Shown here piece after piece: positions 17,296 to 26,087 of a stretch of DNA of 64,000 bases (its first letter is position 1; each line of letters starts with the position of its first letter). The DNA comes from Clostridium hydrogenum. Lineage in GTDB: Bacteria; Bacillota; Clostridia; Clostridiales; Clostridiaceae. Location of the stretch: positions 558,001 through 622,000 of the forward strand of contig NZ_JAEACT010000003.1 of NCBI RefSeq assembly GCF_021432385.1, in the 5' to 3' direction. A program made the position numbers and the translations under genes. The notes below the pieces were generated by a model. That model was not told where the DNA came from. It did not search any database and was given only the letters and a program-made list of their open reading frames with translations.

Positions 17296-19761
17296 TTACT
17301 CATATTTTAATTCTTGCACAATTGATAATTTTTTATTTTTAATTACAACTGGAATGCTGGATAGCATCATAGTTATAACTGTTCCAATGCAGACATAACC
17401 AAAAGCTGCAAAATCGTATTTTATAGCTATTGAAATGTCTGCAAATTTTGCAAGTTTAGCAGCTATTACAACTGCATAATAGGATATTAATCCTCCTGAA
17501 ATAATTGAAAATACAGCTGTAAATACACCTTCAAGAATTATAGTTAAAGCATTTTGACTAATTGTAACTCCAATAGAATTTAACATTGCCAGTTCCCTTT
17601 TCCTTTGAATAAAACTTACTGAAATATTATTTATAATTGCAAATATTCCTATTACTACAACCATTAAGGAAAAGAATAGAAGTACATCTATCAAAAGCTC
17701 GACATCTTCTTTAGCACTATTTACATCTTCATTAAAAGTAGTAACCTTAGCAGCAGTCCCTTTTAATTTATTTTCTAGAGTAGCTTTTTCTTTATTTGCA
17801 TTCCCCTTTATCTGTAGTGAATATTGATCCGGGACCTCAACTTTAAAATCATTTTTCATGTTATCCTTGTTAATTAAAATCTGGCTAACAGAAGCCTTTA
17901 CATCAAAAATATCCGTTATTTTATATTTAGCCTTTTTGTTATTTACTCTTAATACAACGGTGTCTCCTACTGTTTTTTTCAAGAGCTTTGCAGATTTATT
18001 ATCTATAACCATGTTCCTTTCTTTTTTATTTAGATCATTATAAAATTTACTTTTATTAGTAATCCCAAAATAGTTATTAAAATCTTTATACGTATCAGAA
18101 TTAATTCCAACAACAGCAATTTTAGGTTCATACCCTTCTATACCTGCATCACTTACAGCATAGGTTTCTATTACCTTTTTTATATTTTTATCTTTACTTA
18201 TAACCTCATTTACTTTGTGAGGATTATTTCCTTGAGTTATAGTTATATCTTCGTTGTAATCCCTTGCCATTCCGATAAGCGTATCCATATAAGAATATGA
18301 TAACGACATTATAATAAGTATGGATACCATGCCTATTATAATCAGCCTTACGTTATTTAGAAGTGCTTTGAGTGACCTAATATTATTCAGCGCTAATTTA
18401 GCTAAAACACTTACATTCTCAAAAATCTTCATAAGAGGGTAAGTTATGATTCTTATGAAAGTAGGCAAAGCAAAGATAGAACCTAGTATAAATAAAATAA
18501 ATACTAATGGTGATAATTCCACAGCCAGCCTATCATCTGCCAAGTTAATAATAATTGATGATATCAAAAGTCCCACTCCAACTACAGATAGTTTATACCC
18601 ACTACTAGACATACTTATTTTATTTAAAATAATATCCTTTATTTCAAGCTTTTTAACAGTCAAAACAGGTAAAATCGATGATAGAACTGATATAATAATT
18701 GCAAAAACAAATCCAGTAACAAACCAGCTTGCATTCAACTCTACGCTTGTAGAAACCCCATAAGCTTTATATGGATTTTGCAAATCTGCAAGTATATACA
18801 AAAAGCCTTTTCCTAAAAACATTGCCAATATTCCACCGATTGTCCCATATATAATACTCTCGCCAAGCAGTAATCTTACTATTCCAAAAGTAGTTTCTCC
18901 TTGACTCAAAAAAGTTCCTATAACTGGCATTCTCTCTAAAACTATAAGTTTGAAGCAACTGTATATTATAAATGCCCCCATAAATGCAACTATCATTAAC
19001 ATGAAATAAAATAGCATTTGAGTTGATTTTGCATCATCTTCCGCTTTTGCCTTATCAAATATGAGATTAGCTGAACAATTATAATCCTTATTGTTAAAGT
19101 TTTTAATAAATTTATAGCTATCTACATTGCTATTAAGCCTTACAAACATATAGTTATACAATTTATTTGTTTCAAGGATATTCCACACTTTTTTTTCATT
19201 TACTACTATAGTAAATTGATTTTTTTCATCTGTACTAAATACTCCATTACTCTTAGCAATAGCTGTTACTCTATAAACTTCACTCTTATCTTCGGATTTT
19301 ACGGCTATTCTACTTCCAATTTTAAAATTGTGCGAATTAGCTGTCCTTTCCGAAATTATCGCACCATTTTCAGACAGCACATCTAATTTTGCTATTTTTA
19401 ATATTTTCATATTAGGAAGCTTTTTATAATTATTTTCTCCAACACCATCCACAGATACATTTATTTTTTCATTTAAGTATCCATTTACATTTACAATCGG
19501 TACAGATTCTTTAAATCCATCCTTTGGTATTTTACTCTCATCAAAAAATGGCTTATATGTTGTATTTTTAGCTATTACCGCTATATTATATTTCCCATTT
19601 TGCTTATTCGATTGCTCTTCAGTAACCTTGCTCGCAGAATCAGCAGCACCAAATGATGCAATTAAAAGGGCTGATGCAATTGTTATGGTAATTATTAAAA
19701 GTAGACTTCTTCCTTTTTTCTTAAAAATTGATTTAAGTAAATATTTAAGAAATATATTCAC
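17296..19761 (-). CDS. FtsX/MacB-type ABC permease (eight to ten helices)
   Basis: The 821-residue protein has an N-terminal helix, a large extracellular domain (about residues 40-230), three to four helices, a second extracellular domain, and terminal helices. The last FtsX domain is recognisable (VVVIGIFAIINNISVSFIQRKRE, split here only by helix boundaries). This two-FtsX-domain plan is known for antimicrobial or lipoprotein-related transporters in Firmicutes. The start is the GTG eight bases after AGAGG. It heads the operon, downstream of repeated regulator sites. Confidence 0.85.
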   Translation of the reverse strand: MNIFLKYLLKSIFKKKGRSLLLIITITIASALLIASFGAADSASKVTEEQSNKQNGKYNIAVIAKNTTYKPFFDESKIPKDGFKESVPIVNVNGYLNEKINVSVDGVGENNYKKLPNMKILKIAKLDVLSENGAIISERTANSHNFKIGSRIAVKSEDKSEVYRVTAIAKSNGVFSTDEKNQFTIVVNEKKVWNILETNKLYNYMFVRLNSNVDSYKFIKNFNNKDYNCSANLIFDKAKAEDDAKSTQMLFYFMLMIVAFMGAFIIYSCFKLIVLERMPVIGTFLSQGETTFGIVRLLLGESIIYGTIGGILAMFLGKGFLYILADLQNPYKAYGVSTSVELNASWFVTGFVFAIIISVLSSILPVLTVKKLEIKDIILNKISMSSSGYKLSVVGVGLLISSIIINLADDRLAVELSPLVFILFILGSIFALPTFIRIITYPLMKIFENVSVLAKLALNNIRSLKALLNNVRLIIIGMVSILIIMSLSYSYMDTLIGMARDYNEDITITQGNNPHKVNEVISKDKNIKKVIETYAVSDAGIEGYEPKIAVVGINSDTYKDFNNYFGITNKSKFYNDLNKKERNMVIDNKSAKLLKKTVGDTVVLRVNNKKAKYKITDIFDVKASVSQILINKDNMKNDFKVEVPDQYSLQIKGNANKEKATLENKLKGTAAKVTTFNEDVNSAKEDVELLIDVLLFFSLMVVVIGIFAIINNISVSFIQRKRELAMLNSIGVTISQNALTIILEGVFTAVFSIISGGLISYYAVVIAAKLAKFADISIAIKYDFAAFGYVCIGTVITMMLSSIPVVIKNKKLSIVQELKYE

Positions 19762-19805
19762 AATTATCACCTCTTATTAATTAGTTTTGTACATTACGAT
19801 TACTA

Positions 19806-19862
19806 ATTATAGAGATAATTTCTTACGATGTATTTGAAAATTTCTTACGATTTTCTTACGAT
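19806..19862 (-). promoter_or_regulatory. operon promoter with three direct repeats TTTCTTACGAT
   Basis: TTTCTTACGAT occurs at 19819-19829, 19841-19851 and 19852-19862, so the starts are 22 and 11 bp apart, in helical phase. TATAAT on the minus strand (19811-19806) follows directly. This is the expected layout for OmpR-family activation, and the operon encodes an OmpR-type regulator. Confidence 0.65.
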
Positions 19863-19981
19863 GATTATCTATTGAAATCCGTCACCTTTTAACTGTATTT
19901 GCTGTACAACTTTATTTAGTCTATAATACTAATGTATGCCACTTCAAATTAGAATTTTATAATAGGAGTTTTGATAAGATT

Positions 19982-20593
19982 ATGAAGATGATATTTTTTG
20001 ATACTGAAACAACTGGTTTAAGGCCAGGTAATATATGTCAACTAAGTTACATACTTGTCGATACAAGTATAAAACCAAATAAAACAATTGGAAAAAACAT
20101 CTTTTTTGCCGTAGAATATGTAGAACCAAGTGCAGAGAGTGTTCATGGTTTTAGCGTTGAATACTTACGTGAATTAAGCGATGGGAAATCTTTTAAGGAT
20201 AGTCTAAAAACTTTCGTAGATGATTTTAAGACAGCAGATATCTTAATAGGACATAATGTTAATTTTGATATAAAATTTATAACTCATGAATTTACTTCTT
20301 GCAACGAACATTTTAGACCGAATCATATCTTTTGTACCATGAATTATTACAAAACTATATGCAAAATACTAAATAATAATGGTAATTATAAAAATCCTAG
20401 ACTTGAAGAAGTTGTGAAATTTTTAAATATAACCTCAACACAAATTAGTGATTTAAGCAAAAAACTTTTTCAAGGTGATGGTAACTTCCATGATGCTCGA
20501 TTTGATACAGCAGCTACTTATTTAATAGTTACAGAGGGAATAAAAAAAGGATATATCCCACCAAAGTATTTCTCAAAAATAGCAGAAAATTAA
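19982..20593 (+). CDS. DnaQ-like 3'-5' exonuclease
   Basis: The 203-residue protein has the DEDDh exonuclease motifs: FFDTETTGL (DxE, residues 6-14), GHNVNFDIKF (second Asp near residue 87) and HDARFDTAAT (His and last Asp near residue 165). It is a stand-alone exonuclease domain, without polymerase or helicase parts. Such proteins trim DNA or RNA ends in repair. GGAG precedes the ATG by a rather long spacer. A strong terminator follows. Confidence 0.82.
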   Translation: MKMIFFDTETTGLRPGNICQLSYILVDTSIKPNKTIGKNIFFAVEYVEPSAESVHGFSVEYLRELSDGKSFKDSLKTFVDDFKTADILIGHNVNFDIKFITHEFTSCNEHFRPNHIFCTMNYYKTICKILNNNGNYKNPRLEEVVKFLNITSTQISDLSKKLFQGDGNFHDARFDTAATYLIVTEGIKKGYIPPKYFSKIAEN

Positions 20594-20594
20594 T

Positions 20595-20630
20595 AAAAAA
20601 GACTATAGTACTAAATTATAGTCTTTTTTT
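20595..20630 (+). terminator. terminator of the exonuclease gene
   Basis: AAAAAAGACTATA pairs with TATAGTCTTTTTTT around GTACTAAAT; the run of T completes an intrinsic terminator, probably usable both ways. Confidence 0.85.
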
Positions 20631-20825
20631 ATATCTATATGTTATTCAAAATATTTCCTAGATAAATTCATATTCCTAGTCTCACCTATAGACTTGACAT
20701 ATCTATATTTACCAAAGTTTTTGCATGTTTATCAGTTTCAATATTCTCAATTTAATATTTACCAAATTTCATAAATATTATTGTATTTTTTGATTAATTA
20801 TCAAAATAATCTATATGCAAAATAA

Positions 20826-20861
20826 ACTTATGAAACAATTTGTGTATTTTGTTTCATAAAT
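20826..20861 (+). repeat. left crossover-like inverted repeat flanking the recombinase
   Basis: This 36-bp sequence matches the complement of 21646-21681 at 35 of 36 positions. Internally it is TTATGAAACAA (20828-20838), a 10-bp asymmetric spacer TTTGTGTATT, and TTGTTTCATAA (20849-20859). That is the arm-spacer-arm layout of tyrosine recombinase sites. Confidence 0.75.
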
Positions 20862-20957
20862 ACATAACCATATATTATCATATTTTCATATATAATTCTA
20901 CATGTTTTTTAAAATTATGTCAAAATATAAATTTACCACCTATTATGTATTCATTGC

Positions 20958-21518
20958 CTAAAATTGCACAAGCGAATATAATTCATCCTTTTGCTCCTGA
21001 TTGATACCTATATATCTTAGTGTAATATTTTGTGAACTATGATTGAAAGTATCCATAATTAAACCAATATTGTATTTTGATGCTTTGTATGTCCAATAAC
21101 CCCAGGTTTTGCGTAAGCTGTGAGTGCCAAAGTTCTCAACATAACAGACATTAGCGGCTTCCTTCAAAACCTTATAAGCTTGTATACGCTTTAAATGGCC
21201 GCCTTTACGGCTATAAAATAAATATGCTTCTTGTGATAAAACTTGTTGCTTAACATATGCACTTATGGCTTTTTTCAATGCATTATTTAGCTTTATCTTC
21301 TTTAATTTTCCAGTCTTTTTTTCATTTAATATAAGATAATACCTATATTCCCAATGTTCATTAAAAATATCACTTACTTTTATAGGAAGAATATCACTTA
21401 TTCTAAGACCAGTATTTAATCCAAATTTTAAAATTAATCCATACTTTGGATCCTTACCATTTAAATAATAATATAACTGTTTTATTTTTGATTTGTCTCT
21501 TATTGGCTCAACAACCAT
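20958..21518 (-). CDS. small tyrosine recombinase (DNA invertase-type)
   Basis: The 186-residue protein is only a catalytic domain. It has Arg39 (TGLRISD), a probable hairpin Lys near residue 70, His133 and Arg136 (HSLRKT), His160 (FNHSS) and the nucleophile Tyr169 (LRYIG). All active-site residues are present. The lack of an N-terminal arm-binding domain and the length are like FimB/FimE-type invertases. The gene lies inside two inverted copies of a palindromic site (20826-20861, 21646-21681). GGAGG precedes the ATG, and an extended -10 (TGATATAAT) is visible near 21600. It could instead be a relic of a small integrative element. Confidence 0.85.
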   Translation of the reverse strand: MVVEPIRDKSKIKQLYYYLNGKDPKYGLILKFGLNTGLRISDILPIKVSDIFNEHWEYRYYLILNEKKTGKLKKIKLNNALKKAISAYVKQQVLSQEAYLFYSRKGGHLKRIQAYKVLKEAANVCYVENFGTHSLRKTWGYWTYKASKYNIGLIMDTFNHSSQNITLRYIGINQEQKDELYSLVQF

Positions 21519-21561
21519 AATTATACCTCCATTTTAATTACTAATATCTTATTGTAAAAAC

Positions 21562-21570
21562 GTTTCATAA
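21562..21570. repeat. extra arm copy GTTTCATAA in the recombinase leader
   Basis: A single GTTTCATAA, identical to the arm of the flanking sites, lies between the promoter and start codon of the recombinase gene. It may be a binding site for autoregulation. Confidence 0.4.
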
Positions 21571-21610
21571 TATTAATAACATTCTATTAATAAATTATAT
21601 CACATTAAAC

Positions 21611-21640
21611 TTGAAACTAGATAAATGTTAGCAGTATTCT
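21611..21640 (+). promoter_or_regulatory. possible outward-facing promoter inside the invertible segment
   Basis: TTGAAA (21611-21616) and TATTCT (21635-21640) are separated by 18 bp and point rightward across the right-hand site. The match is modest; if the segment inverts, this promoter would instead face the exonuclease side. Confidence 0.3.
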
Positions 21641-21645
21641 ACATG

Positions 21646-21681
21646 ATTTATGAAACAAAATACACAAATTGTTTTATAAGT
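21646..21681 (-). repeat. right crossover-like inverted repeat flanking the recombinase
   Basis: This is the inverted partner of 20826-20861: TTATGAAACAA, spacer AATACACAAA, TTGTTTTATAA (one C-to-T change). The spacers are in opposite orientation, so recombination between the two sites would invert the roughly 820 bp between them, recombinase gene included. Confidence 0.75.
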
Positions 21682-21754
21682 ATTTTATTTATCACTTTAT
21701 CTTCATATTACCAACATTCAACTATGGCCTTTTTATTTATGGGATTTATGAGAC

Positions 21755-21818
21755 AAATTTAACTCATTTACAGATTTTGTAATTTTTAGTCAACTTACTC
21801 TGTAAGTGAGTTAAATTT
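21755..21818. repeat. long hairpin right of the recombinase segment
   Basis: AAATTTAACTCATTTACAGA pairs with TCTGTAAGTGAGTTAAATTT at 19 of 20 positions around a 24-base loop. There is no U tract. Just to its left, ATTTATGAGACAAA resembles the arm of the recombinase sites. The rest of 21819-22140 shows nothing I can name. Confidence 0.6.
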
Positions 21819-22146
21819 AAACCACTTAAAACATTCATTAACGTTTAAACTATAGACTCTTTATATTTAATCCATTTATAAATCTTTTTTTGATAATCTG
21901 AAATCAATATTAAAAAATCATACTTTTGTGTAATTTTTTAATAATTTATACAAAATCATTGTCAAATATGTCTAATATGTAATAATTTTAAAATAATATG
22001 TTTAGTTTTATAATCATATGATTAAGTAATAAAATTTACCAAAAGCAATTTATCTCTTTTCTTAAATACTCCTCAACTTTTCTAATTTCTCACTCAAATC
22101 AATCATCCTAATAATTTTTCAATAGCAATACAATCACAAATTATAT

Positions 22147-22222
22147 AGATATACCAGCACCATAATTCCTAGAAGACGGCATTTTGGTACAAATAAATTT
22201 TAAGTTTCGCAGTGGTTTATCT
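22147..22222. repeat. palindromic element K, copy 1 (one arm shortened)
   Basis: This contains the shared blocks AGATATACCAG, CACCATAATTCC, AGAAGACGGCATTTTGGTAC and AGTTTC..GGTTTATCT. Part of the left arm is missing compared with copies at 55985 and 56657. Confidence 0.6.
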
Positions 22223-22376
22223 TTATAAATATAAAACTCTACGCATAAAGTCTTTTATCCTTTCTTAACTACTACTTTAAATTCCAATTTTGGGTAACTT
22301 AACACTTATTTTTAAAAATATACTTTTTAATGTGTTATAATTATTTACAAAATATATTCTTGAGAGGATGTCTTAA

Positions 22377-23303
22377 TTGAATACTAAAGAAACTATCACT
22401 AATAAAAAAATAATCATTCTACTAGCAACAATTTGTTGCCTATTATGGGGAAGTGCTTTTCCTTTTGTCAAATTAGGATATTCACTATTTAAAATTTCTC
22501 CAAACGATATACCATCAAAGTTTTTATTTGCAGGCTACAGGTTTGCCCTTGCTGGAATTATAGTTTTAATCATCTCAAAACTAGCTGGTAAAAAGCTTTC
22601 CATATTAACACGAGAAAATATATTTCAAATAGTTTTACTTGGAATTACTCAAACAACTCTGCAATATGTATTTTTCTATATAGGTATGGGGTATACTACA
22701 GGAACAAAAGGTGCAATAATGAATGGAACTGGTACTTTTTTTAGCATAATACTTGCTCATTTCATATATAAAAATGATAAATTAAATTTCAATAAAGTTC
22801 TTGGCTGTATTATTGGATTTTTAGGCGTAATTGCCGCTAATTTTTCATCAGATATTTTTAAAGTATCTTTTTCTTTAAATGGAGATTTTATGATAATATT
22901 GTCTACATTTACCCTTTCAGCCTCATCCATATATGGTAAAAAAATCACCCAAAAATTAGATTCAGCTCTTGTTACAGGCTATCAACTCTTAATCGGAGGT
23001 TTTGTACTCTCATTACTTGGCTTCTCTGCAGGCGGTCATTTAAGTGGATTTACGCCTAAATCAACAGTATTACTACTATATCTTGCAGCATTATCTTCAA
23101 TTGCTTTTTCACTTTGGACAATCCTATTAAAATACAATAAAGTTGGAACAATATCAATGTTTAACTTTTTAGTTCCCGTTTTTGGGGTGCTTTTATCTGG
23201 ACTAGTTTTAAGTGAAAATATTCTTGAATTAAAAAACCTTATAGCATTGATACTTGTATGCATTGGTATAATTCTGGCCAATAGAGACAATTCTAAAGGT
23301 TGA
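22377..23303 (+). CDS. EamA/DMT-family transporter
   Basis: The 308-residue protein has ten hydrophobic helices in two EamA repeats (about residues 12-140 and 158-300), with the family's LLWGSAFPFVKLG near the N-terminus and the PVFGVLLSGLVLSE block near the C-terminus. These drug/metabolite transporters export amino acids or other small molecules; the substrate is unknown. I accept the TTG start because GAGAGG lies nine bases before it and no ATG is nearby. Its own promoter (TTATAAT near 22335) is visible. Confidence 0.88.
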   Translation: MNTKETITNKKIIILLATICCLLWGSAFPFVKLGYSLFKISPNDIPSKFLFAGYRFALAGIIVLIISKLAGKKLSILTRENIFQIVLLGITQTTLQYVFFYIGMGYTTGTKGAIMNGTGTFFSIILAHFIYKNDKLNFNKVLGCIIGFLGVIAANFSSDIFKVSFSLNGDFMIILSTFTLSASSIYGKKITQKLDSALVTGYQLLIGGFVLSLLGFSAGGHLSGFTPKSTVLLLYLAALSSIAFSLWTILLKYNKVGTISMFNFLVPVFGVLLSGLVLSENILELKNLIALILVCIGIILANRDNSKG

Positions 23304-23426
23304 TTAAACAAATTTATAAAAAATTATATACACCATAATTTTCATTTTTAAACTATTATATGTATATTATTACTTGACTTTTTTTGATATAATAGAATAA
23401 TAAAATATTTGGGGAGGAAGCATCAA

Positions 23427-24431
23427 ATGTCTAGTTTAAATGAAGAAAAAAATACCTCTAACGCTAGGCGAACTGAAACAGATGCCTTTCGTGCAACAAA
23501 AGAATTTAAAGAAATGTTTCATGATAAAGAATCTTTTTATTATGAACCTTGGCAGTTTGCTGATTATGAGGTTTGTGCTGATACATTAAAGACTACATAT
23601 GATGAAATAGGTATTTGGGGAAAACAAGAAGCTGTAATCCGCCCTGGATGGAAGGTTTCTGAAAATACTGTGTATATTCCTAATTTATTTTCCAAAATAG
23701 TAGGTGTATACTCTGATGTAGTCCAATATAGAGAAGATATAACTGCAATACTAAAAGAAAAAGACACATTGTTTTTTAAACATTTTCCACTATTCCACAG
23801 GATTGGTCATAAAAAAATAGGAAGAATTTATTCATCACTTTTAAATAGAAATGGTGAAATTGATAAAAATAAACTTTTAACATCAAAGTACTGGAAATAT
23901 ACAAATTTAAAGTCTGGTCTTCAAGAAAATATAGCTGAAAAAATAATTGAATTTTGTAAGCTTCCAGACTTTTGGAAATATAAATGTTTTTCTTCTAATA
24001 TAAAGCTTTCAATAATCGATAAAGTATCCACTTACATAACTTATATGGATAACAAAATTGCAAGAGATGAAACCCTTATGAAAATATCAACTTTAAGCAT
24101 TTTGCTAAATCTAGATGCTAAATTGCTCAGTTTACTTCAAAACTTTGATTATCCATTACATGTTCCCAAAATAGTAACCTTTAACAACAGCTACAGTGGA
24201 ACATTTAGTTTTTCTGACGCTGTTACCTTAATGTTTATGAATTCCTTGGGAATAGATATAATAATGTATAACCCAGGTGCAACAAGTGACATTGAAAACT
24301 TTGTAAAAGAAGACTATTTTGATATTCACAGGCTTCAATTTACTAATTCAAAAATCAAATATAAAAGAGTTAACTTTTTTATTAGATTGTTTAGGAAACT
24401 CAAATCTAGAAATAAACTTTTAAGTAAATAA
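23427..24431 (+). CDS. YceG-like protein (biosynthetic-module component) paired with TelA
   Basis: The 334-residue soluble protein has a C-terminal block FSFSDAVTLMFMNSLGID followed by NPGATSDIE, which matches the YceG_bac family (PF14266) of tellurite/stress operons (yceCDEFGH in Bacillus). The family is usually longer (about 540 residues), so this copy seems short at its N-terminus. I choose the ATG eight bases after GGGGAGG; a TTG at 23409 overlaps that site. No TerC or TerD homologues lie nearby. The exact function is unknown. Confidence 0.65.
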   Translation: MSSLNEEKNTSNARRTETDAFRATKEFKEMFHDKESFYYEPWQFADYEVCADTLKTTYDEIGIWGKQEAVIRPGWKVSENTVYIPNLFSKIVGVYSDVVQYREDITAILKEKDTLFFKHFPLFHRIGHKKIGRIYSSLLNRNGEIDKNKLLTSKYWKYTNLKSGLQENIAEKIIEFCKLPDFWKYKCFSSNIKLSIIDKVSTYITYMDNKIARDETLMKISTLSILLNLDAKLLSLLQNFDYPLHVPKIVTFNNSYSGTFSFSDAVTLMFMNSLGIDIIMYNPGATSDIENFVKEDYFDIHRLQFTNSKIKYKRVNFFIRLFRKLKSRNKLLSK

Positions 24432-24444
24432 CTTTAATACATAT

Positions 24445-24530
24445 GATAAGCCATTTTAACCTTAAAAATTAATTTGTACCAAAACGTCCTCTTCTAGACA
24501 TTTTGGGTTAAAGTTATTTTGGTTTTATCT
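24445..24530. repeat. palindromic element K, copy 2, between yceG-like and telA-like genes
   Basis: Blocks AAGCCATTTTAACC, TTAATTTGTACCAAAACGTC, CTTCTAGACATTTTGG and GGTTTTATCT match other K copies in order. The element sits inside what should be a two-gene operon. Confidence 0.55.
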
Positions 24531-24551
24531 AAACAAGAGGAGTGAATACAA

Positions 24552-25679
24552 TTGCGATTTAAAGAAGAAAATTCAAGTAGTAATTTAACTACTAACACTG
24601 AAGACTATGAAGAAGTTCCAAGTGATACAAAACGTGAAATTCAAGAAAAAATCGAAAACATAAAAACTGAATTAAAAAATTCTCCCGAGGTAATTCAAAT
24701 TTCAAAGCAGCTAGATGTATCAAATGTAAATGCAATAATGGAATTTGGAAGTGCGCCAGCTGCTGAAATTTCAACTTTTGCCGATAAAATACTTAAAACC
24801 ATGAAAGTAAACAGTGTGGAAAACTCTAGTGCGCTATTAAAAGAATTAACTGTTATAATGAAAAGATTTGATAAAGAAGAACTTGAAGAGAAACCAGAAG
24901 GCTTTTTTGCAAAAATATTTAGTTCCAGTAAAAAAACAGTACAAGGAATCTTAAGCAAATATCAAAGTCTCGGAAGTGAAATAGATAAAATTTATTCAAG
25001 TATAAGTTCCTACAAAACAGAGATAACAAAAACAAATAAAATGCTTGAAGAAATGTTTTCCGAAAACTTCAATTATTATATTGAATTAGAAAAATACACC
25101 AATGCATGTGAACTTGTAATAGCAGAAATAGAAAAAGAAGATTTACCTTACTGGCAGCAAAAAGCAGCAGCTGGAAATCCAGATGATAATCTTAAACTTC
25201 AAGAGGTTCAGTATTCTCTTGAAATGCTTAAGCAAAGGCTCTACGATCTTGAAATGGCAAAAATAGTTGCTTTGCAAACAGCACCACAAATACGAACAAT
25301 TCAAAAGGGAAATTACAAATTAATTGGCAAAATACACTCTGCCTTCATAGTAACTATACCTGTATTTAAGAATGGTCTTATTCAGGCTGTAACATTAAAA
25401 AGGCAAAAGCTTGTTGCAAAATCTATGGAAGCATTAGATCAAGCAACTAATGAGCTTCTTTTAAAAAATGCACAAAATATAAAAGATCAAAGTATTGATA
25501 TAGCCAAAATTGCAGGTTCTCCTTCTATAAAAATAGAAACTCTTGAAAGCACTTGGAATACAATAATGGAAGGTATAAATGAAACTGAAAAAATCGAACG
25601 TGAAAATCAAGCTTTAAGGCAAGAAGGCATGAAAAAGTTAAATGACCTAAAAGTACAGTATATGGAGAAAATCAAATAA
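24552..25679 (+). CDS. TelA-family toxic anion resistance protein
   Basis: The 375-residue, helix-rich, charged protein carries TelA/KlaA family blocks: FGSAPAAEISTFADKIL near residue 60, the central LEKYTNACELVIAE and the C-terminal TLKRQKLVAKSMEALDQATNELL. Members are linked to tellurite, bacteriocin or nisin tolerance; the mechanism is not known. The TTG start follows AGAGGAGTGA by seven bases. It pairs with the YceG-like gene upstream. Giant hairpin L2 begins one base after the stop. Confidence 0.85.
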   Translation: MRFKEENSSSNLTTNTEDYEEVPSDTKREIQEKIENIKTELKNSPEVIQISKQLDVSNVNAIMEFGSAPAAEISTFADKILKTMKVNSVENSSALLKELTVIMKRFDKEELEEKPEGFFAKIFSSSKKTVQGILSKYQSLGSEIDKIYSSISSYKTEITKTNKMLEEMFSENFNYYIELEKYTNACELVIAEIEKEDLPYWQQKAAAGNPDDNLKLQEVQYSLEMLKQRLYDLEMAKIVALQTAPQIRTIQKGNYKLIGKIHSAFIVTIPVFKNGLIQAVTLKRQKLVAKSMEALDQATNELLLKNAQNIKDQSIDIAKIAGSPSIKIETLESTWNTIMEGINETEKIERENQALRQEGMKKLNDLKVQYMEKIK

Positions 25680-25680
25680 T

Positions 25681-25867
25681 GTGAAGTAATAATGTTGCAG
25701 GCTATTAAATAAATATCATAAATCTAAGAAGCTAATTCTTAAAATCCTAAGAAGTTTCAATAACTCGCTGAACGTTCAAACAAATTGAAACTTCTAAGTC
25801 TTTTAAGAATTAGCTTCCAAGATTTATTGACATTTATTTAAATCATCCTGCAACATTGTTACTTCAC
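25681..25867. repeat. giant hairpin L2 directly after a stop codon
   Basis: GTGAAGTAATAATGTTGCAGG at the left pairs with CCTGCAACATTGTTACTTCAC at the right (one mismatch). Inner arms (AAGCTAATTCTTAAAA, GAAGTTTCAAT) also pair, down to a loop with AACTCGCTGAACG. The loop and inner arm resemble L1, while the outer arms have diverged with matching changes on both sides. Confidence 0.85.
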
Positions 25868-25887
25868 ATACACAGTTAATTTAAGGG

Positions 25888-25918
25888 AAAAATTCCTCCG
25901 TACCTACGGAATTTTGGG
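25888..25918 (+). repeat. CCGTACCTACGG motif accompanying L2
   Basis: AAAAATTCCTCCGTACCTACGGAATTTTGG differs from the L1 motif at one position; it lies about 20 bp after the hairpin, as at L1. Confidence 0.6.
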
Positions 25919-25961
25919 ATGCTGTTAAAATACATATGGTTATATCCTAAAAACATTGAAT

Positions 25962-26052
25962 TTTAAGATTCCTGAACCTATATAACTAATTTCTAATGTA
26001 TCATTTCAGGAACATAAATTAATCAAAAATATATTGTACCTATGGAATTTGA
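25962..26052 (+). repeat. interspersed repeat P, copy 2
   Basis: TTAAGATTCCTGAACCTATA, ATAAATTAATCAAAAATAT and TACCTATGGAATTTG appear in the same order as on the minus strand at 4151-4242. Confidence 0.6.
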
Positions 26053-26087
26053 AGGCTAGTTACTAGATAATCTTTTTAAAGCAAAAT

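Noticed and set aside
23427..25679. Complete tellurite-resistance ter operon
   Set aside because: No TerC, TerD or XpaC-like gene lies nearby; only the YceG-like and TelA-like genes are present.
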